From: Lewinellaceae bacterium
GTDB lineage: Bacteria > Bacteroidota > Bacteroidia > Chitinophagales > Saprospiraceae
Assembly (NCBI GenBank): GCA_020636445.1
Contig: JACJXV010000026.1
Location: forward strand, 1 to 55,467
Length of the DNA: 55,467 nt
Direction of reading: 5' to 3'
This document shows positions 42,992-52,432 of this stretch, one piece after another; the stretch's first letter is position 1, and the number at the start of each line of letters is the position of its first letter. The position numbers and the translations under genes were made by a program. The notes under the pieces are model-generated. The model worked only from the letters and a program-made list of their open reading frames with translations, did not search any database and was not told where the DNA came from.

Positions 42992-44287
42992 TTAATTTCT
43001 CTCTACCAGTCGCCACCAATCATCCAGTGTGTTTGCTTTGGCCCCCATCCCAACATAGGCACGCTCCTCCGTAGCAACCGCAAAGGCACCCTGTCGCTCA
43101 GTCAGCATACTGGCAAGCTGACGCCAGGTTTTAGTTGCTATGGTATATTCCCATAAATCCGCTTGTGGCTTGGCAAAAAACGAATCAGTAGTACCCGTCC
43201 CTACGTAGATTTTCCCTTTCAATGCAACCGCAACGGCTTCATAGCGTGGGGAAGCTCCTGGGAAAGCGCCCAATGACTTCCAGGTATTAGCGACAGGGTC
43301 ATACTCCAGAAAATCAGCCGCGGCATTCTCCCCGGCAATCAAATATCCCTTACCGTTGACCGCACACGCCGTAAAATATTCATGGCCCGTTGTTGGTAAA
43401 TCTCCTTTATGACTCCAGGTATTCGTCACAGGGTCATAGGCAAACAGCCGATCGCTGCTAATAACATACCCAATACCTGCAATGCTGAAAGAGCCATTCG
43501 TCACATCACTCCCCTTTCCCAAAGGAAATTCACCGGCGGGAGTCAGGCTTGTCCACTGATCGGTGGCAGGATCATAGCGCCAAAAATCAGTCAACCGGCT
43601 AAAAGAAGCTGACGATGACTGAGAAAAAGCTATACCCCCGCCGACATAACACATACCACTAATGACAAAACTAAAGGGTTCCTCGCGGGCAGCCCCGGGA
43701 AACGCAGCTTTCATTGCCCATTTATCAGCCTGGGTGTCATATTCCCACCAATCAGTTTGGCTGGCAGGGGCAATAAGATTGGCAGCTCCCAGGCCGATAA
43801 AAATCTTAGCTCCTACCGCGCAGGCAGCTCCATCCCGACGGCGGCCGCCGCCAAAAGCAGCCCCCGGGTCCCAACCTGTTGTAACTTTTACCGTTTCACC
43901 ATACACAATTTTTTCTCCATTCCGCCCATAGCTCCGCACAAAGTAGGAAACTCCGTATTCCAGATTCTTCAACTCGCTGGTAAAGGCTCCACTTTGACTC
44001 AACGCTCCCAAATCGATGGTTTGGTCAGCTACCGTGGGTAGGGTATTCGTTGCCGACCACACATGTCCATGACCGGTAAATTTTCCGGAGGTAAAAGACA
44101 CAAACCCTGACATTTTAATGGTGCTGGTATTAACCACCTCATAATTGGCGTTGGTTGAAAGGGTGGCCACCAGATTAGCCTCCGGTGAGGTCATTTCTTC
44201 TTTGGCATCTTTGCTACAACCGCTAATCAGTATTAAACTCAAAAGCAATACAGCCTCGCACCATAGGTTGATTTTTTTCGTTTTCAT
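42992..44287 (-). CDS. Kelch-repeat lipoprotein
   Basis: A 431-residue lipoprotein (signal ending in LISGC). Residues 35-135 form a fibronectin-like or IPT-like domain (GFVSFTSGKFTGHGHVWSAT, FVRSYGRNGEKIVYGE). Then come about five kelch-type beta-propeller blades, each with the pattern hydrophobic strand, GG or G, DxxxYDPxxxxW (YDTQADKWAMKA, YDPATDQWTSL, YDPVTNTWSH, YDPVANTWKSLG, YTIATKTWRQL). Beta-propellers usually bind proteins or glycans. It lies between a TonB receptor and a small lipoprotein on the same strand, so it may be a surface partner of the receptor (inference). Confidence 0.85.
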   Translation of the reverse strand: MKTKKINLWCEAVLLLSLILISGCSKDAKEEMTSPEANLVATLSTNANYEVVNTSTIKMSGFVSFTSGKFTGHGHVWSATNTLPTVADQTIDLGALSQSGAFTSELKNLEYGVSYFVRSYGRNGEKIVYGETVKVTTGWDPGAAFGGGRRRDGAACAVGAKIFIGLGAANLIAPASQTDWWEYDTQADKWAMKAAFPGAAREEPFSFVISGMCYVGGGIAFSQSSSASFSRLTDFWRYDPATDQWTSLTPAGEFPLGKGSDVTNGSFSIAGIGYVISSDRLFAYDPVTNTWSHKGDLPTTGHEYFTACAVNGKGYLIAGENAAADFLEYDPVANTWKSLGAFPGASPRYEAVAVALKGKIYVGTGTTDSFFAKPQADLWEYTIATKTWRQLASMLTERQGAFAVATEERAYVGMGAKANTLDDWWRLVERN

Positions 44288-44394
44288 TGCGCTATGTTTT
44301 GTGATAAAAAATCCCCCTGGGTAGTCACGACAAATCGTGATTAACCCTAATGAGTAGGTTCCCCAAAAAGCAGATTGTCCTTTCGTTTACCTTG

Positions 44395-46776
44395 CTAGAA
44401 ATCGATTTGGAACGTCAGTAACGGCGTAAGTGTGCTTTGCCGGCGAGGGCCCCATCGGCCAGCATCGACATCAAATTCGTAGGCGAGAAAATCTTCATTC
44501 GCCCGGTTAATCAAGTTCTGCACATCCAAGGCCAACCAGTAGGAAGACTGGCCCTGGTTGCGCCGGAGCGCAAGTCTCAGGTCGGGGCGCAGGTATCCTT
44601 TTACCCGCTGAGAAAAGGGCTCCTGATCGTTCAGCACGGGGTCTTCACCATCCTGGGTCTCAAACCCCAGCGCCAGAGGTGTGATAGGGTTACCTGCATT
44701 GAAAAGCAGGCGAAAACCGCCCTCCAGAAACGTTTTCTCGTTCAGCGTCCAGGTTTTTCCACTCGTGAAGCTGAGCGAGAATCGACCATCATACTGGGTG
44801 GAAAACCGGCCATCTTTACCCGGCACTTGAAAGGTTGAGCTAAAAACCGATGTACTAAGCACAAAGAAGGTACCCTGATGAAAAAACTTTTCCAAAGTTA
44901 GGTCTACCCCGAGATTACGGCCGGTTCCTTCTGATACTAAGGCTTCCCCTGCAAATCCCTGCACATCGTTAAGCGACCAGTAGATGCGATTAGCATTGAT
45001 ACCAACCGGCACCTGCGACAAGGTTTGGTAATAGGTTTCAGCATGTAGATTGAGGTTTTCACCAATGGCTTGATTGTAAGCCAACACCAGATGATTGGCC
45101 TTTATCAAATCCAGACCAAGATTGGGATAATTATTTTCCGTCCGCACGAAGTAAGACCCCAATGGTGGCATCCTGCTATGTAATCCATACGCCAGGGCCA
45201 GACTACTGCGGGCATTCAGCCGGTATTGAAGCGCAACGCGTGGCTCTAAAGAGGCGCGGACATCCCCAATCGAAGTTTGTAAAAAATGACTGCCAAAATT
45301 AAAAACCCATCGCTGCGAGGGGCGAAAACTGAACTGAATGTATTGTTGCTGCAAGCCCGACAATACAGGAAGATCACCTTGATTGTTACCCGGCCCGTTT
45401 TTACTATCGCCATCGATAACCGTTCGATAAGTCTGTTGGTCAACCATCCACCGGGCCTGTTGCAGGGAATAATTCATTACCGTCCCGATAACCCCTATCT
45501 TCATATTCCATTGAGGGCTAAAGGTGCGCTTGTAGTAAGCATTAAGTGTGACCTGATTCGTCCTGTAGTCTTCTTCATTAATGGCAAAAGGCTGCTCCTG
45601 TACATTCAAGGTGTCATCCCGGAAATAAATCTGCTGCCCCATAACCCCTGCATTAACCTGTATAAAAGACCGGTCATTAAGGAGGTAGTTCCAGGAAACA
45701 CCCACCGCTCCCATCCGGGTTGTGAACTCATAAGCTGCATAATCACTATACGATTGCCAGGGCATTTCTTCCTCGGGGTTAAATATTTCCCGGCTGTTGC
45801 CGCCAATCCCCCATAGGCTGAGTTGTGATTTTTTTCCTTTGCTGTATAGCTTAAATGAAAAATCCTGGAAGTTATTATCGGTACGGGGACCAACGAGATG
45901 CAAGCCTGCAGCATTGAGGATGCCTAAGGTTGAATAGCGAAAGTTAGCCAGATAGGAACTCTTTCCTTCCTTAATCGGCCCTTCAGTTGCCAGGTCTAAC
46001 CCCAGCAATCCAGCCCGAAAAGTATGCTCCCGCTGATACAGGTTCCCGTTGCGAAACCGCATATCAAAAACGCCAGCAAAGGCATTGCCATACTCAGCAG
46101 GAAAGGCCCCCACTGAGAAATCCGAGCTTCCCAAAAGGGAAGCGCTGAAGACCGTAATGCCACCTCCCGATGAACCCCTCCGGGCAAAATGATTAGGATT
46201 GGGGATATCAATACCCTCCAGGCGCCATAATATGCCAAGCGATGAATTGCCGCGTATAACAATATCACTGCGACTATCCCGGGAAGGTTGAACCCCGGGA
46301 AAACCTAAAACGAGTCGACTCGGATCATTCGCAGTTGCCGCATGGTATTGCAATTCTTCAGGATCCAGCCGGCGCACACTGACTACCGCTAATTCATTCA
46401 CCGCTTCGTTGCGCCGATAGGCACTAATGACCACCTCTTCAGCTTCAACCCCTGCTTTAAGGGCGATATCCAACACGTATTCTTTGCCGGACGAAATTTG
46501 AATATTATCCCGTAGAAAAGATAAATAACCTACATAGGTACATTGTAACGCCTGGCGACCCAGCGGTACTCCTGTCAGTATGTATTGCCCATTCTCGTCC
46601 GTGGTAGTTCCAATAAGCGGATCACTGCCAGGGATAAATACCGAAGCCCCGACAAGTGCTTCCCGGGTATCCGCATCGATAACAACTCCCCTGACCGTTT
46701 GCGTCAATGATTGCGCCAAAAACACAGTCGGACTACATAGAAGCACAGCCGTAATAAGGTTGCAGTAAAATTTCAT
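44395..46776 (-). CDS. TonB-dependent receptor with carboxypeptidase-regulatory-like domain
   Basis: A 793-residue outer-membrane protein. Signal peptide 1-21. The carboxypeptidase-regulatory-like domain (about 27-108) has VRGVVIDADTREALVGASVF and ENGQYILTGVPLGRQAL. The plug (about 115-240) has DIVIRGNSSLGILWRLEGIDIPNP and FPAEYGNAFAGVFDMRF. The barrel ends LTPLLTFQIDF. No SusD partner is present; instead a kelch lipoprotein follows 107 bp downstream. A two-component system lies directly upstream on the same strand, 129 bp away. Substrate unknown. Confidence 0.88.
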   Translation of the reverse strand: MKFYCNLITAVLLCSPTVFLAQSLTQTVRGVVIDADTREALVGASVFIPGSDPLIGTTTDENGQYILTGVPLGRQALQCTYVGYLSFLRDNIQISSGKEYVLDIALKAGVEAEEVVISAYRRNEAVNELAVVSVRRLDPEELQYHAATANDPSRLVLGFPGVQPSRDSRSDIVIRGNSSLGILWRLEGIDIPNPNHFARRGSSGGGITVFSASLLGSSDFSVGAFPAEYGNAFAGVFDMRFRNGNLYQREHTFRAGLLGLDLATEGPIKEGKSSYLANFRYSTLGILNAAGLHLVGPRTDNNFQDFSFKLYSKGKKSQLSLWGIGGNSREIFNPEEEMPWQSYSDYAAYEFTTRMGAVGVSWNYLLNDRSFIQVNAGVMGQQIYFRDDTLNVQEQPFAINEEDYRTNQVTLNAYYKRTFSPQWNMKIGVIGTVMNYSLQQARWMVDQQTYRTVIDGDSKNGPGNNQGDLPVLSGLQQQYIQFSFRPSQRWVFNFGSHFLQTSIGDVRASLEPRVALQYRLNARSSLALAYGLHSRMPPLGSYFVRTENNYPNLGLDLIKANHLVLAYNQAIGENLNLHAETYYQTLSQVPVGINANRIYWSLNDVQGFAGEALVSEGTGRNLGVDLTLEKFFHQGTFFVLSTSVFSSTFQVPGKDGRFSTQYDGRFSLSFTSGKTWTLNEKTFLEGGFRLLFNAGNPITPLALGFETQDGEDPVLNDQEPFSQRVKGYLRPDLRLALRRNQGQSSYWLALDVQNLINRANEDFLAYEFDVDAGRWGPRRQSTLTPLLTFQIDF

Positions 46777-46801
46777 TACTCGCTGGTTTTGGTGTTTATT
46801 A

Positions 46802-46850
46802 CAAAACTACCATCCTGTCCGCTCCTTGTCCATACCACTTTCATATGAAA
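46802..46850 (-). promoter_or_regulatory. Putative promoter and palindromic operator before the TonB receptor
   Basis: On the minus strand TAGTTTTG (46809-46802) matches TAnnTTTG exactly, about 25 bp before the receptor ATG. A perfect 12-bp palindrome TTTCATATGAAA lies at 46839-46850, about 30 bp further upstream. The neighbouring response regulator is an obvious candidate to bind it, but this is inference. Confidence 0.45.
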
Positions 46851-46905
46851 TACCCTGGCGGGTGAATTGACTTTCCAGATTACTTCGAGACCGGCATTAG
46901 GTAGT

Positions 46906-47538
46906 CTATTCTCTTCCGTGCAACTTATTCAGCGCTTCGGTACGAGTATGTACTTGTAGTTTTTGATAGATCGAACGTACCTGTGTCCGGACGGTATGCT
47001 CTGAGACAAACCGCTGCGCAGCAATTTCTTTATAGGCCAGTCCTTTATCTAATCCTTGTAAAACCGCCCATTCCTGCTCTGTGAGTTTCTCTAAATCCGG
47101 ATGCTGTTTCTCCATCCGGTGAAATGACCGGGTAACCATCCGTGAAATTTGCCGTGACATGGGTGACCCTCCCGACGTAACTTCGCGAATCGCCTCCGCC
47201 AGATTTTCAGGAGGCCCTCCTTTTAATACATAACCATTGGCACCGGCAGCCAGTGCATCAAATACTTCCTTGGAGTCCATGTGATTGGTAAACATGATAA
47301 ACTCAGGCCTTGGGGCAGGCTGATCCTGGCATTTGAATACACAATCTATTCCACTCATCCCTGGCAGCCCAATGTCCATAAGTACGACTTCAGGGTCCAA
47401 ACCAGGCAAAGCAGCTAAAAAGGTTTCCGCATCGCAAAAGGTACCCACACACGCTATATCCGCATAAAGGTTAAGCAAGCTAGTTGTAAGCATGCGAATC
47501 TCCTCATTATCTTCTACAACAGTAACCCGGATAGGCAT
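46906..47538 (-). CDS. Response regulator, NarL/LuxR type
   Basis: A 210-residue regulator from ATG at 47538 (MPIRVTVVEDNEEIRM). The receiver domain has acidic pocket residues E9-D10, phospho-acceptor D55 in VVLMDIGLPGMSG, and conserved Thr/Lys (FTNH and LKGG). A LuxR-type helix-turn-helix fills the C-terminus (LTEQEWAVLQGLDKGLAYKEIAAQRFVSEHTVRTQVRSIYQKL). It starts 89 bp after the stop of the histidine kinase gene on the same strand, so the two form a pair. It probably controls transcription, perhaps of the receptor genes just downstream. Confidence 0.93.
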   Translation of the reverse strand: MPIRVTVVEDNEEIRMLTTSLLNLYADIACVGTFCDAETFLAALPGLDPEVVLMDIGLPGMSGIDCVFKCQDQPAPRPEFIMFTNHMDSKEVFDALAAGANGYVLKGGPPENLAEAIREVTSGGSPMSRQISRMVTRSFHRMEKQHPDLEKLTEQEWAVLQGLDKGLAYKEIAAQRFVSEHTVRTQVRSIYQKLQVHTRTEALNKLHGRE

Positions 47539-47626
47539 AGTAGGCGTCTTTTGTAACACAAGGCGATAATCGACAATTTTTCCCTGGGGCGCCATACCAC
47601 AAACGTATGAAATAGGCTGTTGTAAC

Positions 47627-49465
47627 TCAGGTATAAATAGGCCCCTCAATACACAACTGAGTTCCTTCCCCCTCAGCGGTGGTAAAAACCAAACTGGCCC
47701 GAATAGCTTGGGCCCGCTGTTCCATATTCCTTATTCCCCGACCATTAGGTCGCCTCCTTGTACGGTCAAATCCTAACCCATCATCCTGAACATCCAGTAT
47801 ATATTGGAGGGTTGGGGTTAGATTCAAACCAATAAAAACCTCCCTGGCCTCAGCGTGTTTGACGATATTATTCAAGGCTTCCTTGTACAAGAGAAACAAA
47901 TTTCGCTTCACCTCAGCGGAAATATTTTCCGTACTCCAGGAAGTATCTGGGAACGACAAGTGCAGCGTTATCCCTGAATCCTTAAAAAACTCCAGCGCGT
48001 ATTCCCGATAGTAAGCTTGCATTTCCGAGAACTGGTCATAATCGGGATTAATGGTAAAAATGATCTCCCGTAAGGAGGTGGCTGCTGACCGCGCAGAAGT
48101 CCCAATTCTTCGCAGACGGTCCTCCACTTCCTGGGATAAATGACCTGAGGTATGCAAAACCAATTCTGTTCCCAATGAAATCTTAGTTAGTTCAGCCCCA
48201 ACGTCATCATGTATGTCCTGGGCTATCCTTCCTCGCAGGCGTTCTTCCTGGAGAGTATTCTCCAGTTCCAGTTGTTTTGCGACCATTTTCAGCCGACCGC
48301 GATCTTCCAGATCAAGCCGGACACTGTAAGCTATCGCTATCGAAAAAAAGACCATTTCCAAGCAAACGCCTATTCCACTAACTGCTGAAGCCGCAGTGCC
48401 AATAAACGCCCAGGAAATACCTTCGAAAAAGATTAAGGCAGCACTTCCGCTTAAGATGAGCTTGGCAATCTTACCAGGGGTTTTCCATAAAAAAAGTAAA
48501 AAAACCAACCCGGCCAGTGTCAACACAATCCGCAATCCAAAATACAATAACCAACTCCAATAGTAAGCCTGTTGCACCAATAAGGTCACCTCGACAATTA
48601 GAATAACCCCTACGAACATAAACAACCCTTTAAGTCCCTGTCGAAACCATTCCCGCTGTTGTCCAATAAGGAAATACGCAAAACAGAAATAGGAAACAAT
48701 AGTAAAAACGGTATGAAATACCTTGGTAGTCGTCCAGCTAATGATTCGGTACGTGGAAAATATCAAGGAGTGTATTTCCTCCAGATTGCGCCAGTAAATA
48801 AAAACCAGGCTTGCAGCGTATAGGGCATACCATAAATAGGCTGGATTTTTCAGGTTGAAATACATCAAGCCTGAAAAGAAGAAAATACTAAACAGTATCC
48901 CAATAAGAAAAGTATAGAACAACCGAAGATAGACGTACTGCTGCGTTTCCAGCGCAAAAAAGGTTCGTTGGTCCAGCAGAACAGGTATAAAATCAGCAGG
49001 TAATCCCGGATTGAATAGCTGCAAAAGAAGGGTATCCGTTTGACCGGGGGCCAGCGTAAGGTATATATGATTCGGAGGATGGGTGATCGCGATTCTGGAT
49101 TCCTGTTCCCTCGACTCACGTGAAATGTTTCTTTCCGCGTAGAGAATATCACCCCTTGTCAACAATAAAGCTGGAAAGGAGTCGCGCATTGGATTATGCA
49201 GCGCTACCATCATCCAGTAGTAGTATTTTCCACGAAGGAATCGGCTCGGCAACTGCTCGCGAAACAGGGACCAGGTTATAAAATCACCTCTTTCCCAGTG
49301 TGCCAGCGCAATGTCCGCCGGTAAGTTTGGGGCACGATCCGGCCAAACCATGACGTAATCTGCCAATAGCTGGGTGTCTGCTTTCTCTTCCAGGGTGTAT
49401 ACCTGGAGTTGGCTCCAGCCGGTCACCATGCTGCATAGCCCTAGCATAAAAATTATCCAGCGCAT
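47627..49465 (-). CDS. Sensor histidine kinase, 7TMR-DISM type
   Basis: A 612-residue membrane kinase. Signal peptide 1-18, then an extracytoplasmic sensory domain (about 20-170) of the 7TMR-DISM extracellular type. About seven membrane helices follow (180-385), then a linker coiled coil. The HisKA_3 dimerisation domain has phospho-acceptor H419 in RIAQDIHDDVGAELTK. The HATPase domain has the N-box KEALNNIVKHAE and G-boxes DDGLGFD and GRGIRN. Such sensors often read carbohydrates or small ligands, but the ligand here is unknown. It is paired with the LuxR-type regulator. Confidence 0.93.
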   Translation of the reverse strand: MRWIIFMLGLCSMVTGWSQLQVYTLEEKADTQLLADYVMVWPDRAPNLPADIALAHWERGDFITWSLFREQLPSRFLRGKYYYWMMVALHNPMRDSFPALLLTRGDILYAERNISRESREQESRIAITHPPNHIYLTLAPGQTDTLLLQLFNPGLPADFIPVLLDQRTFFALETQQYVYLRLFYTFLIGILFSIFFFSGLMYFNLKNPAYLWYALYAASLVFIYWRNLEEIHSLIFSTYRIISWTTTKVFHTVFTIVSYFCFAYFLIGQQREWFRQGLKGLFMFVGVILIVEVTLLVQQAYYWSWLLYFGLRIVLTLAGLVFLLFLWKTPGKIAKLILSGSAALIFFEGISWAFIGTAASAVSGIGVCLEMVFFSIAIAYSVRLDLEDRGRLKMVAKQLELENTLQEERLRGRIAQDIHDDVGAELTKISLGTELVLHTSGHLSQEVEDRLRRIGTSARSAATSLREIIFTINPDYDQFSEMQAYYREYALEFFKDSGITLHLSFPDTSWSTENISAEVKRNLFLLYKEALNNIVKHAEAREVFIGLNLTPTLQYILDVQDDGLGFDRTRRRPNGRGIRNMEQRAQAIRASLVFTTAEGEGTQLCIEGPIYT

Positions 49466-49612
49466 AGCCTTCGGGTTTGGAGGTGCTCAGAATCATCCTG
49501 GGCAAAAAGGACCATTCTTCAAGAAAAGATAAGGAAAAATGAACAAAACCCACAGCGCCCCCCCTGGCGAAGGGTTACTACCCTTGCGTTCAGCTTTTAG
49601 GATATAACCTCC

Positions 49613-52180
49613 CTAACGCGCCACAACCAGCCGCTTAACGACACTCCCTCCCTTATCCGTAACCCTAACCCAATACATGCCAGCCGGCCAGCTACGTGTT
49701 TCCAGCTCCAGCAAACTTCCGATCAGTTGAGCTTGAAAGACCAGCCGCCCACCACTGGAAAAAACGTCAACCTGCGCCTTGCCCGAAGCATTTTCCCGCC
49801 GAAGGACCCGAACCTGTTCGTTCGCGGGGTTGGGCACTAAATGAACAGCCGCTGGATCATCTATTTTCTGATCGATAGCACTAACGGCACTATCCTCCGC
49901 AATTCGCAGTACCCAGGTGGTGCGGCCGGCCAGGTCCTGGCCTGGTTGCCAATTAGCAAACCCACCCTGGGCATCAACCTCGAGGGTTCCCATGGGCGTG
50001 TTCGTCAACAACTCCATGACCTCGTAGGTGCCTGCTGGTAACGCGGAAACCGCCAGCGACAGGATGGGTTTAATCGCCTGAGTACTCGTATTGGCGACTA
50101 CAATAATCGTTTCTTCGTCATGTATCCGGGCGAAGCTAAAAGCCTGACTGGCATTATCCGCTACCGGTAGGGTTTGGCCCCTGCGTAACGCCGGGTGCTC
50201 ATTCCGAATCCGAATCAATCGCTGGTAATGGCGCAGGAGCGATTGGGGATTGGCTGCCATGGTAGCAACATTATTAGTCACGTAATTACCTCCCAGACTA
50301 TTCCAGGGGGTTCTACTCGAAAATCCGCCGTTAGCCCCGCCTGTCCAGGGCATCGGGCGGCGGATATTGAGGTGATCGCCCGTCCCGGTTAAGCCCAGTT
50401 CCTCCCCATAATAGACAAAAGGCACTCCCGGGAGTGTCAGGTAAAGCGAGGCCGCCAATTTCATTTTTTCGGTATTGCCTCCCAACACGCTAAATACCCG
50501 ATCGATGTCATGGTTAGTCAAAAAAGTAGCATACTGCAGCGCCGGATAGCCCCGTAAAACCGTCTCCAATTGCTGTTCTACACTGCCGGTATTTCCATTA
50601 TTCACCGCATCGAGAATTGCTCCCGCCAGGCCGAATTCAAAGCAGGCATCCAGCCTGTCTTTTTGCACATAGGGAATGATGGAGGAAGTACTTGACCAGA
50701 CTTCCCCTACTGTAAAAGCCTGGGGATTCTTGGCCTTGTAGACATCATGAAACTCCTCCAGCACCGCAAAGGTCTCCGGGGTATCCTCCAACTGCCCTCC
50801 CGTTTCCACCAGGTATTTTATTGCATCCAACCGGTAGCCGTCAACGCCTTTACCCAACCAAAAATCAACTACATTAAACATTTCAGCCTTTACCGGCGGA
50901 TGGGTATAGTTCAAATCCGGCATTCCGTCATAGAAAAGGCCATAGTAATAACTGCCTCCACGGGAATGCCATACCGTTTGCCCCCAGGGCCCTTTATTCC
51001 CCGGGTTTGTTGGCGACCAGATATACCAGTCGCGAAAATCTCCCGTATTATTGGCCGACTGGACAAACCAGGGGTTTTGGCTGGAGGAATGGTTCAGAAC
51101 CAAATCGATAATTACCTTGATTCCCCGTTGGTGAGCTGCCGCCAGGAAGGCTTCAAAATCTTCCATTGTACCATAATCAGGTTCGGTTTTATAGTAATTG
51201 GTGACATCGTACCCATGGTAACTGGGTGATTCCAGCATGGGCATCAACCAAATGCCGGTAATACCCAGATCATCATGCGTATCAGGGTTGCCGTCATTGA
51301 GGTAATCCAGCTTTTCCGTTAACCCCCGGAAATCACCAATCCCGTCCCCGTTGCTGTCGTAAAAGCTTCGCACGAAAACTTCGTAAAATACCGCATCATT
51401 CCACCACTGAGCATCCAAATCAAAGACTACTGCGGGAGAGCACAATGTACACTGGTTAAAACAATAGACCGGTGGTGCTTCCGCACCCGGCGCAAAGGTG
51501 TAACGCCGGGCGCGCAGGCCATTACTACCCGCAACGGCACAATCAGCCGGCAAATCTTCGGCTTGCTCCGGCATATTTCCATTGACAAACAAGTATTGAT
51601 AATCCCCTGCGGGAACAACCAACTCTACCTCGTAAGTACCATCGCCATTAGCATCTGACAGGCGAATTGCACTGGGGTCCCAATTTGACACAAACCCGGC
51701 CGCAACCTGAAAATCGCCCATCACGTGTACGCCAGCCGGGGAAACCTCCTGCCCCGTCATATTCACCGCCAGACGCAAGGTTTCAATACAACCATTAAAA
51801 GGAACCACCGGCAGTAGCAAATCGACATTTCCCACCGTCATTTCCCGATTGTTGGTGTTGCCTACCGAGCATGCGCCCGGTGGGTTTTCATCCTGCCCCC
51901 AGGCGTTGCCATTGATGAATTTATATTCATAGGTTCCCGGTGGTAGCGAAACGGTTAGGGCATAGATTTTATCCCCATCAGCATCGCTGAGCAAGGTGGA
52001 AGCTGGATTCCAGTTGGCACCGAACCCGGCTGCGGCCTGAAAATTGCCGGCAATATGAACCCCACTTGCTGCCACCGTTTCGGCGCGCATGTCCACCCGA
52101 AAAGTGACATTTACCGATTGACTTAACAGACTTTGGGAATGGCTCAAAAACAAGGAGAATAGCAGTAGGGTGAATCGCAT
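49613..52180 (-). CDS. Secreted GH13 alpha-amylase-family glycosidase with T9SS sorting domain
   Basis: An 855-residue secreted enzyme that cleaves alpha-glucans. Signal peptide 1-20. Two similar starch-binding-like modules follow (about 22-120 and 135-235, each with VHxxGxFQxAAGF and SDAxGDxxY patterns). The GH13 barrel (255-700) has D452 (nucleophile, GYRLDAIKYL), E493 (acid/base, FTVGEVW) and D558 (FLTNHDIDRV). The C-terminal 75 residues (LVPNPANEQVRVL...PAGMYWVRVTDKGGSVVKRLVVA) are a type A T9SS sorting domain. The product is probably released or attached at the cell surface. Neighbouring kinase and receptor genes could sense or import its products (inference). Confidence 0.94.
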   Translation of the reverse strand: MRFTLLLFSLFLSHSQSLLSQSVNVTFRVDMRAETVAASGVHIAGNFQAAAGFGANWNPASTLLSDADGDKIYALTVSLPPGTYEYKFINGNAWGQDENPPGACSVGNTNNREMTVGNVDLLLPVVPFNGCIETLRLAVNMTGQEVSPAGVHVMGDFQVAAGFVSNWDPSAIRLSDANGDGTYEVELVVPAGDYQYLFVNGNMPEQAEDLPADCAVAGSNGLRARRYTFAPGAEAPPVYCFNQCTLCSPAVVFDLDAQWWNDAVFYEVFVRSFYDSNGDGIGDFRGLTEKLDYLNDGNPDTHDDLGITGIWLMPMLESPSYHGYDVTNYYKTEPDYGTMEDFEAFLAAAHQRGIKVIIDLVLNHSSSQNPWFVQSANNTGDFRDWYIWSPTNPGNKGPWGQTVWHSRGGSYYYGLFYDGMPDLNYTHPPVKAEMFNVVDFWLGKGVDGYRLDAIKYLVETGGQLEDTPETFAVLEEFHDVYKAKNPQAFTVGEVWSSTSSIIPYVQKDRLDACFEFGLAGAILDAVNNGNTGSVEQQLETVLRGYPALQYATFLTNHDIDRVFSVLGGNTEKMKLAASLYLTLPGVPFVYYGEELGLTGTGDHLNIRRPMPWTGGANGGFSSRTPWNSLGGNYVTNNVATMAANPQSLLRHYQRLIRIRNEHPALRRGQTLPVADNASQAFSFARIHDEETIIVVANTSTQAIKPILSLAVSALPAGTYEVMELLTNTPMGTLEVDAQGGFANWQPGQDLAGRTTWVLRIAEDSAVSAIDQKIDDPAAVHLVPNPANEQVRVLRRENASGKAQVDVFSSGGRLVFQAQLIGSLLELETRSWPAGMYWVRVTDKGGSVVKRLVVAR

Positions 52181-52432
52181 ACTTCAGGGGTTAAAACATT
52201 CGCTTTCAAAATAGGAGAATTTCGGGAGTCTGGTTGTACAAACCGCATGAAGATTCCGCTTACTCCCGATGACATAGTGTTCACCGATGTCAAGCCCTGG
52301 CCCCGATATGTCTTTACTTGCAAGGGTCGGCAAGCCAAACGCAGCGATTTGGTGTTTTGCCCAAAAATAAATACCTTATATCAAGCAAACATCCGCCTCT
52401 CCCAAGGAGAGGTATCCCTAAACCCACCACTC

